From contig OU015525.1 of assembly GCA_907165065.1 (NCBI GenBank), positions 4,776,537-4,840,536 of the forward strand: a DNA stretch of 64,000 nucleotides. The letters are read 5' to 3'. The notes under the pieces were generated by a model. The model ran no database searches, was not told where the DNA came from, and saw only the letters and a list, made by a program, of their open reading frames with translations. This stretch comes from Caprimulgus europaeus. Lineage: Eukaryota > Chordata > Aves > Caprimulgiformes > Caprimulgidae. Both the position numbers and the translations under genes were made by a program. Below are positions 14,160 to 26,099 of this stretch, in pieces. Numbering within the stretch: position 1 is the first letter of the stretch; each line of letters starts with the position of its first letter.

Positions 14160-14400
14160 CAGCGTAATTGATGTGTGATCTTGCAGCGAGCCCGGGCGGT
14201 GCAGTGCTGCAGCCTTACGTAAGTCGAAGTGGGGCATCGCGTACAGCCCATGCGCGTTAATGAAGAGGCAAGGATTCGTGTGGCAAAACAATTTACAGAT
14301 TGCTGTGGTTGTATATGTGTCTGCATACATTCAGACACTTGTGAGTGATGGGAAATGGATGCTAGGGTAGTTGTGTGTGTGACCTTTGAGTTCTTGTACA
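14160..14400. promoter_or_regulatory. CpG-rich intronic patch with a TTACGTAA palindrome
   Basis: Within an AT-rich intron, 14,175-14,290 carries many CpGs (GCGAGCCCGGGCGG, CATCGCGTACAG, CATGCGCG). TTACGTAA at 14215-14222 is a perfect consensus for PAR-bZIP/NFIL3 proteins. It could be a conserved enhancer or an alternative promoter. There is no TATA box or clear first exon. Function is inference. Confidence 0.3.
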
Positions 14401-14467
14401 GCTTGGCCCACAACAGGAGACAGCGTTTGCAGCCTGGGAATAAATACAGTGACATTGTGAAGTTAGA

Positions 14468-14470
<3 letters not shown>

Positions 14471-14500
<30 letters not shown>
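14471..14500. repeat. (AT)n microsatellite
   Basis: About fifteen AT units. Confidence 0.95.
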
Positions 14501-14504
<4 letters not shown>

Positions 14505-14519
14505 AGTTGAATGCAACCT

Positions 14520-16583
14520 TCCTTTTTTGGGGACTGTGACGAAAGTTCTCAGCTTTTTATTTGATGTAAACACCTTTGTTACATCCCTACAACTGCTCTT
14601 TGGACATTAAAAGGATTTTTTTATTATTACTGGTTCAGCACACTGACAGTTACATCAGGTTTGATCTAAATTCCATTTCAGCTCGTTAAGCACTGTGATG
14701 CAAAATTCTTATTAGTGTCAAAGTGATATATTTCTAAATATTGGTTAATAAGTGGGAGAGGAAGAAAAGTTAAAAGGACATTTCCCAAGATCAAAACGGA
14801 TGGCACAGATAATCTAGAACGTTTCAGCAGTGATAGGAGCTCTTGGCAATACTGCGTTTCCTTGCCCTCCCTGGGGCTTAATTACCTGCTGCGGCGTGGA
14901 GAAAGCTTGTTTGGCACTCTCAGTGTTTGAGTATAAAAGGTTCAGCTTCTGGCTCAAGTGAACCTGGCACTTTTCACTGGTCTGGATGTACCCTGGCAAA
15001 AATAAAGACTGTAGTTTTGGTAAGGATCTAATTCTGTGCTACCTGTAGGACTTGCTGAGCATTTTTACTGTAGTAAAAAAAATCTACAGCAGTAATTAAT
15101 TCTTTGGTCTTTCCTTGAGCAGGAATAGGAATTTCCTTGAGCATGTCATATGCATTGGCTTTGATTCCTCATCTTCAGCAGCAGCAGGAGTAGCTGATAT
15201 TGGCATGTATGTCTGTTAGGGATTGCTTGACTTACTGGATAAGGAAGTAGAAAGCTGGGTTGTTATAGGAGTGCTAAGCTAGAAATAATCTACCTGAATT
15301 ACTAGAGGTTACTTCTGTGGAAGTAGGTTAGTAGGAGGGTTAGAAACTTTAAAATAAATAATTAAAGCTTTAAAGGCTTTACTTGACAGCATTTTGATCG
15401 TGCTAAAAGGAAAACTGTATTTGCCTGCCTGCGGATCAGTGCATGTGTTCTTTCTCTGATGCCTCAGACCTCAGCTGTTGTCAGGCTTTTGCTTCCCTTC
15501 TTCACGTACCTTTGGCTCCCTTCTCTTAACATATGCTTCTCTTTCCTGACACAGTACCATAAAACTGGGTTATAAACTAGAAATTGTCAGGGAAGCCACA
15601 TAAACCTTTCTACAACTTTGGCAGAGTGGCAGGATAGCAGCAGAGCTTAATGAAACACGGATGACTCCCACGGTTGCCAAATATGAGAAGGGGAGGACAG
15701 TTGTAGGAGGTTGAGAAGCAATAATTGAGCTGAGACAGAAAATGGGAAAACTGGATTATGAAATCTTTTAAGAGGCCTGTCACTTATTTCCTTAATTCCA
15801 TTTTTCAGAAGTATTCTTTAACCCAACGCCGTTGCTGCTGGCATGCTCTGGTCGTTTCAAAAGCTCTTGCTGTACCAAGAGGCAGAACAGCTTGGCCAGG
15901 AGGGGATATTGCTCTTCTACAGCTTAAAAACACCTCCAGGACTCTGTACGTGAAACACCACACTAATATTTCTGTACTGAAGCTGTTTGAGAGCTTGAAG
16001 GTTGTTTTCTTACCAGTTTAGTTGTTGTTCTTTTAAAATGGGTGGCTCTGGTCTGGTTGTAAGCATGGCATGTAGTAGTTGTAATAGTTTCCAAATTATT
16101 TTTAATTTGTTTCTGCTATAGAAGTGACTTGTTTGCATCTAACTACTAAGGAAATCTAAAATTTGAAATACAGGTTTTTAGAAAATGTTGGACAGTTTTT
16201 CCAGCATCTCTAAACTAATTTAATCCTTTTAATATTCCTATTAATTATTTCTTCATATATCTCAAAACTAGATCCAGCTTTTGTCTCTAATCCTGTCGTT
16301 AAGACAGGGAGTGACTAAAGCAGGAAATGCAGGTGCATTTTAAAGGCAAGAATATGCTGTACAGCGATGGAGGGAGCAGATCCCTGTCCTGAAAGATAAA
16401 AGACAGAGCTCCAGCCCTCTCCCCTGCAAAGTGTCTCTCTGGTGCTGTGGATTTTTCCCAGTGCATTCAGGGTGGGCTGCAGCTGCCTGTTGCTGTTGAC
16501 TTTGGAAAGCAATTTCTGCATTTTGCCCTTGGATCAGTCCTTCAAAGTACTGAGCTTTTTCATGTCCTTGTAATATTCCTATT
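14520..16583. other. intronic sequence, nothing recognised
   Basis: No element or exon could be supported in this stretch. Confidence 0.5.
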
Positions 16584-17412
16584 ACACAGAATCACACAGA
16601 ATGGCCTCGATTGGAAAAGCCCTTTAAGATCATTGTGTCCAATCATGAACCCAACACTGACAAGTCCCCGACTAACCCATGTCCCTCAGCACTGTGTCTA
16701 CACGACTCTTCAGTCCCTCCAGGGATGGGGACTCCACCACTGCGCTGGGCAACCCCTGCCAATGCCTCAGAACCCTTTCAGCACAGAAATTCTTTCTCAC
16801 ATCCAATCTCAACTGCTCTTGGTGCAACTTGAGGCCATTTCCTCTTGTCCTGTCACTTATTCCTTGGTTGAACAGACCCACCCCCACCTCTCTCCACCCT
16901 CCTTGCAGGGACTTGGACAGAGCCAGAAGGTCTCCCCTCAGCCTCCTTTTCTCTAGGCTCAACACCCCCAGTTCCCTCAGCCGGGAACTCAGCACACTTG
17001 TGCTCCAGACCCTTCCCCAGCTCCGTTGCCCTTCTCTGGACACGCTCCAGCACCTCCATGTCCTTCTTGGAGTGAGGGGCCTAAAACTGAACCCAGCACT
17101 TGAGCTGCGGCCTCACCAGTGCCCAGTACAGGGGGAGGATCATTTCCCCGGTCCTACTGGCCACACTATGGCTGATACAGGCCAGGATGCCACTGGCCTT
17201 TGTGGCCAACTGAGCACACTGCTGGCACATGTTCAGCCAGCTGTCAACCAACACCTCATTGATCCAGCCTGTCCAGATCCCTCTGCAAAGCCTCCCTGCC
17301 CTCCAGCAGATCAACACTTCCACCCAGCTTGGTCTCCTCTGCAAACTGACTGAGGGTGCACTCGATCCCCTCATCCAGATCATTGATAAAGATGTTAACC
17401 AGGTTGTTCTCT
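16584..17412 (-). mobile_element. CR1 LINE fragment
   Basis: Starts on the + strand with ACACAGAATCACACAGAATGG, the reversed CR1 end, followed by a CCCAACACTGACAAGTCCC-type 3' region. On the - strand it encodes [39 protein letters not shown] and [18 protein letters not shown] in broken frames. It reaches the [17 protein letters not shown] box (FADD changed to FAEE) and stops near 17,412. Confidence 0.9.
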
Positions 17413-20400
17413 TGGTTATTGCTCCCCTCAGTGCTCATAACCCCATCCAAATGGATGAATCCCGCTTTATCCCTCCCCTCTCGTGTTCCACAACTGATTT
17501 CCTCGTTTGCATGGAGGAGGCAGCTCTATCCTCGCCTCTTTCCATCCCGAGCAGTAACAGACCGGCTGAGCCAGGCGGAGAGCCCAGTGCTGACATCCCT
17601 GCTGACAAGAGCTAAACAGGAGGGGGAAGGAGAGGATAAACTTCTTGCAAGTGGGTGATAGTTTGTGCTCCAGAAAAGTATGTTCAGACTGCAAAGCGCA
17701 CGTACTGCTGCCTGTAAGATGTATATAATGTGCTGACAGCTTGTGAATGTTGCAGGCTAAGCAGAAGAACTCTTATTTGACAGGCATAAGAAGAATTTCA
17801 GGATGTGAATTTTACCAGTGGGAAGATTTAAGCCACAGTTTTGATATTGCTTCTATTTTATGTGGTGTTTATTGCAGCAGGTCATTGTTGAGACACTGAG
17901 TGAATAAAGATGCCTGACAACTTGATAGGCTATCATTTTTATGTGGAAAGCTAGCAGCAATTAAAAACCTCACAGTACACTGATTTTGTTCTGAGTTCTT
18001 CCACCTGTGTGCTTGCAACCAGAATGATCACATATATTGGTCAATATAATTTTCCTCCAGTGTTGCTGTGCCATTTGCAGGTTAAGAGTGGCTTCTGCAG
18101 CAGCACTGCTTGAGCAAGTGTCATCTTATCATACAGGCTGGGCAGGTAGAATATGATAAAGAGCAAAATTTTCACATAAAAGTGGAAGTCTGGTATTGGG
18201 TTTAATTTCTTCTCACACCAGCAGCCATAAGATATTGAGTATTAGAGGTACAAACTAGAGACCGTCTCTTCATGTGTAATATCAGACACTGATTTCAAGT
18301 AATACTTAAAATTGTTTCCTTTTTAAAAGCTTGTACTCCCACATGTGGAAGCTGCTCAAATCATGGCAATGGGCACCAGGAGAAATTACTGTGTTTTTCC
18401 ATATCCCTTCCCTGTTGGTCAGAGTTCCCATTTCAATCCAGAAGTTTGAAGGTGGTTCCTCACGGGTGCAATAAACTCAACACACGAGTGCTGAGTGTAC
18501 TGCGGTGCAATATAGTGCTCAGATCATCAGTCAGACCTTTTTCATTGTATGGGCTCAACATATATTGGCTCAGGTTTGTGGGGTTTTTGGCAGCTCAGAG
18601 TCCCCTATGAGCTCTTAGCCCCTGAAGTCTGAGGGGAGATAGCAAGAAGCAAAATTATTTGTGGCTGAAGCTTCATGGTGATACCATTATCAAAATAGGC
18701 GTGCAGCTTGTTTGCAGTTTCTCTGGGGAGTCCCAAATGTGTGTCAGCTCTGTATTTTTATTTTAAATGTAAGGGAGTGGATATCAAGGTGCATGTATGA
18801 AACAATGGCAGTTGCATTCTGTAGTCCCTGTTCCTCATATAGATGTTCCCAAGAGAAAATGCTTGAGTTTGAGGTGGTTTCTATGATTCTGTTGTAACAA
18901 CATGAAGAGCAGATACTGGGGTTTTAACTTTTTCAGTTTTTTGACTAACAAAACACTTTCAAAAATACACTCTAAACAAAGCAGCTTGTAGAAGCAATGC
19001 ATTTTAAACAGATAAAATATTTTTAGCAGCACACAGTATTTTATACAGGGTTGAAATGGCAGAATGCAAAGTATTTGCAAGGCATGGCAGCTTCTCCTGT
19101 TAGCTCAGAAGTTTGTGTGGTGTTTACTTTCCGAGTATAAACAAGTCTCTAGGTGATGATTTCTGACAAATGAAAATAGGAGCTTAGCATCCTATTCCCA
19201 TATCAGATCTTATTGTTAAGCTTATAAAGAACTATTTTTCCCCCAATAGAACTTATCAAAAAGAGGTTTTGAATAGAAACTGCTGCATGCGACTTAATCT
19301 TTCTTCCATGTAAGTCGTGACCTCACGCAGCCCTTAGACTGGTGGTGACACAGTGAGCATTTCCTGTGAACCGTGAGCAGTGCTGGTCCCACTATTGTTG
19401 GGCACTTTTTTTTGTCTGGGAAAAAACAAACCCTTATTTACTAGAAGCCAGTGTCCTGTTTGTTTGTAGCTGGCTGGGAAATGCCATATTACAAGGGTCT
19501 CAGTGGCAGTCGTCGCTGCTAACAGAAGCTGTTGTTGTGTTTTGCTCTTTTTCTCACTGATTTGTATGAGACTTCTGAGTCTGCCTTGTGACCTGCTTGA
19601 GTTCCCAGTACAAATACTAACCTTGTTTATGCAATATGGGTTTTTTTTTTCCTCCTTGGTGTTTCCTCAGATTAGCTGTCAGTAAAAGGCTACATAATAA
19701 TCCTGCAATTATTATTCCTTCCCCAAGAGGAATACTTTTCCAGGTTCCTTTTCCAAGTCAGTGGATGGTGGTTTGCTGTTAGAGTTGCTACCTGGCAAGG
19801 CAAGCACGGCACTGGAAAATTACAGACAAAATAAAGGAGCAGCATTAAACTGGTAATGGGATGCATCTGCTTTGGCCTTCGAGTCCCCATCTGAGTCTCA
19901 GCAGCCTCTGGTAAAGTCTTTGCTGCTTGATACTTCTCTTGGGCGTACAGAATTGATCCCAGCCTAGTTATAGCCTGTTCCAGGTGGCTGTAGCAGCTCT
20001 CAGGGGTTGGGACACTTGGCTGGAGGAGGTTGTGGTGAGGCAGTCATATGGATGACAAGCTCACTGTGCAGTAACTGCCTTGAAATCTGGTCAGAGCCAG
20101 CATCCATACATCTGCTCTGCACATCAGAGACTGGATGCTGCAGGGCTGCTGGCCAGGCACATTGCTGTGGCCAAGTGTATTGAAAATACATGCTTTTTAA
20201 AGAGTCCTTGCCACTAGATGGGGGTATCGGAAGGAACTTCTTGATGTCAAAATATTCCCTTTATCTCTTCATTTCTGCTCACTGTCATCTTGTCTTGGCT
20301 TGGATGCCTTCTTAATTGTCTTCCCAGTTTAAAATACAGTCAGGTTGTGTAGGTACAGCGTTGTATGTATACAGTGATGAACCATTAGGCTGTGTAATTA

Positions 20401-22913
20401 TCTTCCCTGACTGCCTGCTGCCCTTTGCACATGTAATTTCTATAAAGTTTTATTATTGCTGCTCATTCTTCTTGTGAGGCAGCAAACTTTTGCAAGACCT
20501 GTATTTTATATATATATATATACACACACATACACACATTTACACACACTATCTCTTATGTATGTCCATTTTCAGTTGTCTTATTTTACTTCTACTGCCA
20601 AATCTAAATATGCATATCATGTATGCAGACATTCAATATACTAAAACCAGAACAGCCTCTTTTAAGGGAAAAAAATATTTAGGGGTTGGAGTTGTCCTTG
20701 CCTGTCTGCAACTTTCTCACATCAAAACATCTCAGCTACAAGGTATGTTCTGAAGTCCTGCTCCATGGGACACTGGAGGTAGTGCTCAGTGCCTCGGAAA
20801 GCTCTTTGGGAAGGCCCATGGTAGAACATGACTGTGAGCTTTACAACAACCTGACTTTCTAGCAAGAGTGCTTGAGTGCAGACATCAGAGGTGACAACTA
20901 AATCTATACAGAGAGAGAAAAGCTCTTCTGGGAACCAGAACTGTTGTCTTAGAGTTTTGGTTCATTGGGTGGACTACAGCTTATCAGCAACACATCTCAA
21001 CTTGAAGATATAGAAAGCAAATGCAAAAAGAAAGCTTTAGGTAACTAATTTAACTACCCATTGCTAAAATGATTGCTGTTTGCCTACCCTTACATTGTTC
21101 AGGTGAGGAGTTTGCTGTCCATCAGACAGGTCCAGGAGGGGATTCTCCTACCAGCAAATGAATTTTTCCTGTGCTGTTTTATTTTTAGCTTGCACATGCA
21201 CCAGCTTCTCACCAGGAATCATCTCTAACCCCACTCCATAGTTTTCCACTGAAGTAACCAACTAAATTCTAATGTGACTATATCACTGTTTACATACTTA
21301 TGATAAAGAAAAGTCACACACTTCATTTAATAAATGATAACTATTTTGAATACTACATAACAGTGTATAAAACACATACAATGATTTTATAAACTGCTAG
21401 CTTACACTTGGAATGCAATTTATAAGAGCCCTGCCACTTAGGTTATGGAAGTAGTCCTATTGCATGCCTTCTCCAGCAAGAGAAAAAGCAGGTTGATGGT
21501 TCCTACCATTATACAACCTATGGGAATTGCTCATGTTTCACTTGAAAGTTATCCCCTTCCTGTTTACTTGGAAGAGCACTGAAAGCTTTTTACAATTTTT
21601 TTCTTGACATAGGGCTATTAATTCTTGTATAGATTTTTATCATGGTCTCTTTTTCTAAAGATAGATATTTTGACCACTAAAGAGTAGTTCCATTAGAAAA
21701 AAAAAAATCAAAGTGGTTTGTCTAAAGAAGGATCTCCAGTCATAATGTTCTTGGGTTTTTAAGTGTTCCTTTTACCCTTCTATAAAAGCTACATCCCTAG
21801 CTCTGTGCTGAAATCATTGAGGTTCATGTCTTTAGCTAAGTAAGCCATTTTCAATGTAAATATTTGGATTTAGGCTTTTATTTATAATACTTAGATGTTA
21901 GGAAGATCTCCCATTCTGAATCAGTTAAAAATCAAGCTTTCTGAAGAAAGCATTTCAGTCCCTCTGCTGTGACTCATACATGGAAAGATAAGACTCCCTA
22001 GTTGTAGGCATATAACAGAGGTTGGGTAAAAACCCTTTTTTCCTTTCTTTTACTGGCCTGTAAAATCAAACCACAACACAGGCTTTCATCTGATTTTTGA
22101 GTTATTACATGCAAAGTCAACCTTGCAAGTACTGAAGTCAAAGTAATGCTGGCAGTAAACATCACTAGTTTGAGTAATCTCAGGACATTCTGATGACAGT
22201 TGGTTAACTGTGGCTATAAAGCACTAAGAAATGCCTGTCTTTCCCATTCAGAAATTAATTCTTTGCAGAAGTCATCATCTCAAATGGGTTAAGTATTCCC
22301 AGAACATTTTTTGTTAAAATTTGTATACATCACAAAGAAGTGTTGCTATAGACTGGAGATAGACCAAGTGGTGGCCACGAGGACAGAAGGATGGTGCAGG
22401 CTCTAGATATACACTCGTATCGCTTGTCCCTGCTGTCCCTGTGCATTTCCTTGTTGTTTCTGCTCATATTCTCTATTAAAATGAGTTGGTGATCTCATGG
22501 ATATTGGAATATTAAGAGAGAATCTCTTAATTGTGTCCATTTTACTACATCTATCTATTTAAGGTTGTTTATTCATGTAAGATAGTGTGATGCTTGTAAT
22601 GCCAGCAATGGAGCTCTTGCTAGCCTTCATCCCTGTGTTGATTTAAAGCAACTGATTTACTGCAAAACCTTCCCAGTGGCTCTCAAGTGTTTACTGATGG
22701 ATGAGCTCAACTGAGATATCCCAGCTCATAACTCACGAGTCACAACATAATTCAGAAGAGAAACTTTGATTCTCAACAAGCAGCCCTCTTGTAGTCATAT
22801 GACATCAGCTTATATCAGATGTTGGTGATCACTACAATAAAGATCAATGACATTGGTTAAGATGTACCTTCTACCTTTGTTTAAAACAGACTCACTGCAG
22901 TGACTTTGTGTAA
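17413..22913. other. intronic sequence, one mixed microsatellite
   Basis: AT-rich. The only recognised item is (TA)n(CA)n at 20506-20548. A stretch near 18,440-18,650 with CAATAAACTC and unusual composition may be an old insertion, but I could not assign it. Confidence 0.5.
20506..20548. repeat. (TA)n(CA)n microsatellite
   Basis: TATATA run followed by interrupted ACACAC. Confidence 0.9.
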
Positions 22914-23203
22914 AAGGGTCTCACTGGGGCAACCTTCCAGTACCTGATGGTGCTCCAGGAAGGCTGGGAGGGACTTTTGACAAGGGCAGGGAGTGACAGA
23001 ACAAGGGTTGATGGCTTTAAACTGGAAGAGGGGAGATTGAGGTGAGATAGTGGGAAGAAATTATTTCTAGTGAGGGTGGTGAGACACTGGCACAGGTTTC
23101 CTAGAGAAGCTGTGGCTGCTCCTCCCTGGAAGTGTTCAGGGCCAGGTTGGATGAGGCTTTGAGCAACCTGGTCTAGTGGAAGGTGTCCCTGCTGATGGCC
23201 ATT
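22914..23203 (+). mobile_element. CR1 LINE 3' fragment
   Basis: Sense-strand 3' region: GACTTTTGACAAGGGCAGGG, GGTGGTGAGACACTGGC and GCAACCTGGTCTAGTGGAAG are CR1 3' sequence. Both ends are missing; the terminal ATTCTGTG repeats are absent. Confidence 0.85.
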
Positions 23204-23654
23204 CACCCTAAATGAATCATTATCTGTCTACCATTTAGTTTTGCTTGCCTTGAACTAAATGTTTCCTCTTTCCCATCATGTACTTTAAGATGGTCCTGAC
23301 ATACTGTCGTAATTAAAATTTAAAAATTACCATTAAACAACAGGTTGGGATCTGGAGGAACAGTGGCTTCCTGTACAGGAGCTTTAAACTTTATATGCCC
23401 CACCCTGCCTCAGGCCTAGTGTTCTCTGCTAAAACTTCCACATCAGCCAAGACATCACCAAACAGTTGGAAAAGCGAAGCAAGAGTTGGTAGTTTGAGCC
23501 ATGATGTGAACAAGGTCCCATCTGTCCAAACACAGCTGTTTCCTAGAGATCTAAAAGCTGCTGCAAAGGGGGTCGGTAATTACATGGTGAGTGATGATGT
23601 GGAGTATTGGCTTCTGGTACAGGCCTTCAACTGCTTGTGTCAAAGACACATCCT
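23204..23654. other. short intronic gap, nothing recognised
   Basis: Separates two CR1 fragments; the open frame over it is continuous with the second CR1 by chance. Confidence 0.4.
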
Positions 23655-24188
23655 TGCCCTGTGTTCAGCATTGGTGAGGCTGCACCTCGAGTACTGCGTT
23701 CAGCTTTGGGCCCCTCACCACAAGAGGGGCATTGAGGCACTTGAACGTGTCCAGAGAAGGGCAACGGAGCTGGGGAAGGGTCTGGAGCACAAGTGTGATG
23801 AGAAGCAGTTGAGGGAACTGAGGTTGTTCAGCCTTGAGAAAAGGAGGCTGAGGGGAGACCTTCTGGCTCTGTCCAAGTCCCTGCAAGGAGGGTGGAGAGA
23901 GGTGGGGGTGGGTCTGTTCCACCAAGGACCAAGGGACAGGACAAGAGGAAATGGCCCCAAGTTGTGCCAAGGGAGGTACAGATTGGATGTCAGGAGAAAT
24001 TTCTTCACTGAAAGGGTTCTCAGGCACTGGAATGGGCTGCCTAGGGAAGTGGTGGAGTCACTATCCCTGGAGGTATTTAAGAGTTGGGTAGATGGGTGCC
24101 CAGAGATATGGTTTAATAGCAGACAGGTACAGTTGAACTCCATGATCGCAAAGGTCTTTTCCAACCAAACAATTCTGTGATTCTATGA
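23655..24188 (+). mobile_element. CR1 LINE 3' fragment with long readable RT C-terminus
   Basis: One frame reads [40 protein letters not shown] and [20 protein letters not shown]. It ends with the typical CTGTGATTCTATG repeat at 24,176-24,188. Same subfamily as 16584-17412 but inverted to it. Fairly young, since the frame is largely intact, but 5'-truncated. Confidence 0.92.
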
Positions 24189-25229
24189 AACCATGATATT
24201 ATCATCATCCCTCATGGGCAAGGTGCTCGTGGGCACGTTCGGTCTGAAAGCAGAAGTCTGTGGTTTCAGAAGAGGCAAGTCTCTTCCCATAACTGTGCTC
24301 TCACCAAGGCAGATGTCACCATTAGCTTGTTCCTTAGCCAGAGTTGAGTCAAATCACATAAACCTTGACCTCTGAGCTGGATTTTGAATCCTGAGGGTGA
24401 GTTTGGTTATTTATGGTAAGTTGTAGGCTAAAAATGTCTTATTTTTCTATAATCTTTTTGCATCGCTGCAGAGCACACCAGTCTCGGAAAAATGTGATTT
24501 ATTTTATGGAACAAGCCAGCATCATTAGTCAAGATTTGATGGCACTTTATAAAGCAGGAGATTAGAGTTCCAAATTTGCAGCATAGGCTATTTTGGGCAG
24601 GGATTGGTATAATCCTGCTTGGTGATGGATGCCTCAGTGCTCTGAACAGGGAGCACAAGGTACAGGTTGATCTCACCAGCAAAGATCAAATCCTGCTCAC
24701 ACTCATGATATGTGGTTTTGAATAATAAATGGTTTTTCTTCCCAGGGTAAAGACATTGAGTTTTTCAGCCTTGGCATCAGTTGGACTGTAAGAAATCGAT
24801 TGTTTTGTTTTTAATGCTTTGCTAAGAAACACGTTGAAGTGGTTACCTGACCTGTGCTGATAAACTGAGGAGACAGATCTCAAAGGACCCAAGTGTAGCT
24901 GCTCTTCTGAGCCACTCTGCCATCTGCAGGCCATTGCTCTCCACGATGGAGAGGTTTAAAGCAGGGCTTTTGGAGAATTTCCTTCTCCAGATATTATTAT
25001 TTGTAACTTTTTAACATTTTTTTAGGTAAATATTACATAATAAATCTAATTTGTTTCCATCTGGTCCTATGAATAGTCAACTCAGTTCTGGAAAAAAAGC
25101 AAGGATAGTAGAACTAAACAAGCCTCCTTAGATTTCTCTAGAGGTTAATGAATAAATATTCTTTCTTTTATTATCCATTGTTCAATTTTATATGGAAATA
25201 TTTTTGTGCTTGGAAATAGGACATTCTCT
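24189..25229. other. intronic sequence, nothing recognised
   Basis: No element or exon supported. Confidence 0.5.
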
Positions 25230-25402
25230 AGGTTGCCCAGAGAAGTTGTGGCTGCTCCTCCCTGGAAGTGTTCAAGGCCAGGTTGGATGAGGCTTTGAGC
25301 AACCTGGTCTAGTGGAAGGTGTCCCTGCTGATGGCAGGGGGGTTGGAACTGGATGAGCTTTAAGGTCCCTTCCAACCCAAACCATTCTGTGATTCTGTGA
25401 TC
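25230..25402 (+). mobile_element. CR1 LINE 3' terminal fragment
   Basis: A 173-bp 3' tail: GTTGCCCAGAGAAGTTGTGG, GCAACCTGGTCTAGTGGAAG, then CATTCTGTGATTCTGTGA. Strongly 5'-truncated. Confidence 0.92.
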
Positions 25403-25910
25403 CATTGTGTAACGTTCCAAGCATCCCAAAGATCTTTGGTTTTATAGTCCACAAGTCACTAGAAGATGCAACAAAGCTGTTTGGCTTTTACACAGTAGAC
25501 CCTGGCTGCTACTTCTTCACAGAGGCCATCCTCACTAACACCCTGGTCAAAAAAATTTGGTGCACTTGGCAAAATTCATCAGAAGTTTGATATTTTTTGA
25601 CAGTAGTAACTAATTTAGACAAGTGATTCCACAGTTAGATTTCTCTTTGCTTTTTAACTTTTATTTCAATAGCTTAAATATATTAATTGTTACCTTCTTA
25701 TTGGCCAGGTATTTGAGACACACACGATCTGTGACTTCCTCAGCTGTTTTTTTTAGCCATTTTTAAGACATCTTAATTGGGTTTTTCATTTGAGCAGGAA
25801 ATTACTGATCAATTTATAATTTTTGAAGGTATAATGAAATGTTGTGTATAAAGTGAAATGTTTGGTGTGTACCACATAACCTTTGAATCTTTTTTTTGTC
25901 TTTGTTTTAG
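25403..25910 (+). other. intron end before the first visible SLC45A4 exon
   Basis: T-rich intron tail ending in TTTGTTTTAG. Nothing else recognised. Confidence 0.7.
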
Positions 25911-26099
25911 GTCTTCCTGAACAATACTACAGCCTCACTTGGTTCCTTAGCCCTATCCTGGGCTTGATCTTCACTCCGCTTATAGGTTCGGCCAGTGACC
26001 GCTGCACGCTGAGCTGGGGCCGCCGGCGGCCTTTTATTCTTGCTCTCTGCATTGGTGTCCTCTTTGGAGTTGCACTTTTCCTTAATGGCTCTGTTATAG
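25911..26099 (+). CDS. SLC45A4: SLC45A4 coding exon with GRRRPF motif (first exon in window)
   Basis: The acceptor is TTTGTTTTAG and the donor is G|GTAAAT. The exon begins with the last two bases of a glycine codon, so an upstream exon must end in phase 1. It encodes helix 2 ([19 protein letters not shown]), the cytosolic loop [15 protein letters not shown], and helix 3. The arginine-rich RRRPF loop is the family signature. Confidence 0.95.

Noticed and set aside
14159-14455. 98-codon open frame over the CpG-rich patch (- strand)
   Set aside because: No splice context or family resemblance; the patch is better read as regulatory or unexplained.
16447-17353. Proline/leucine-rich frames of 169-224 codons on +
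   Set aside because: These are antisense readings of a CR1 fragment.
23395-24180. 261-codon frame as a host gene
   Set aside because: The second two-thirds is CR1 reverse-transcriptase C-terminus; the first part is unrelated intron read through by chance.
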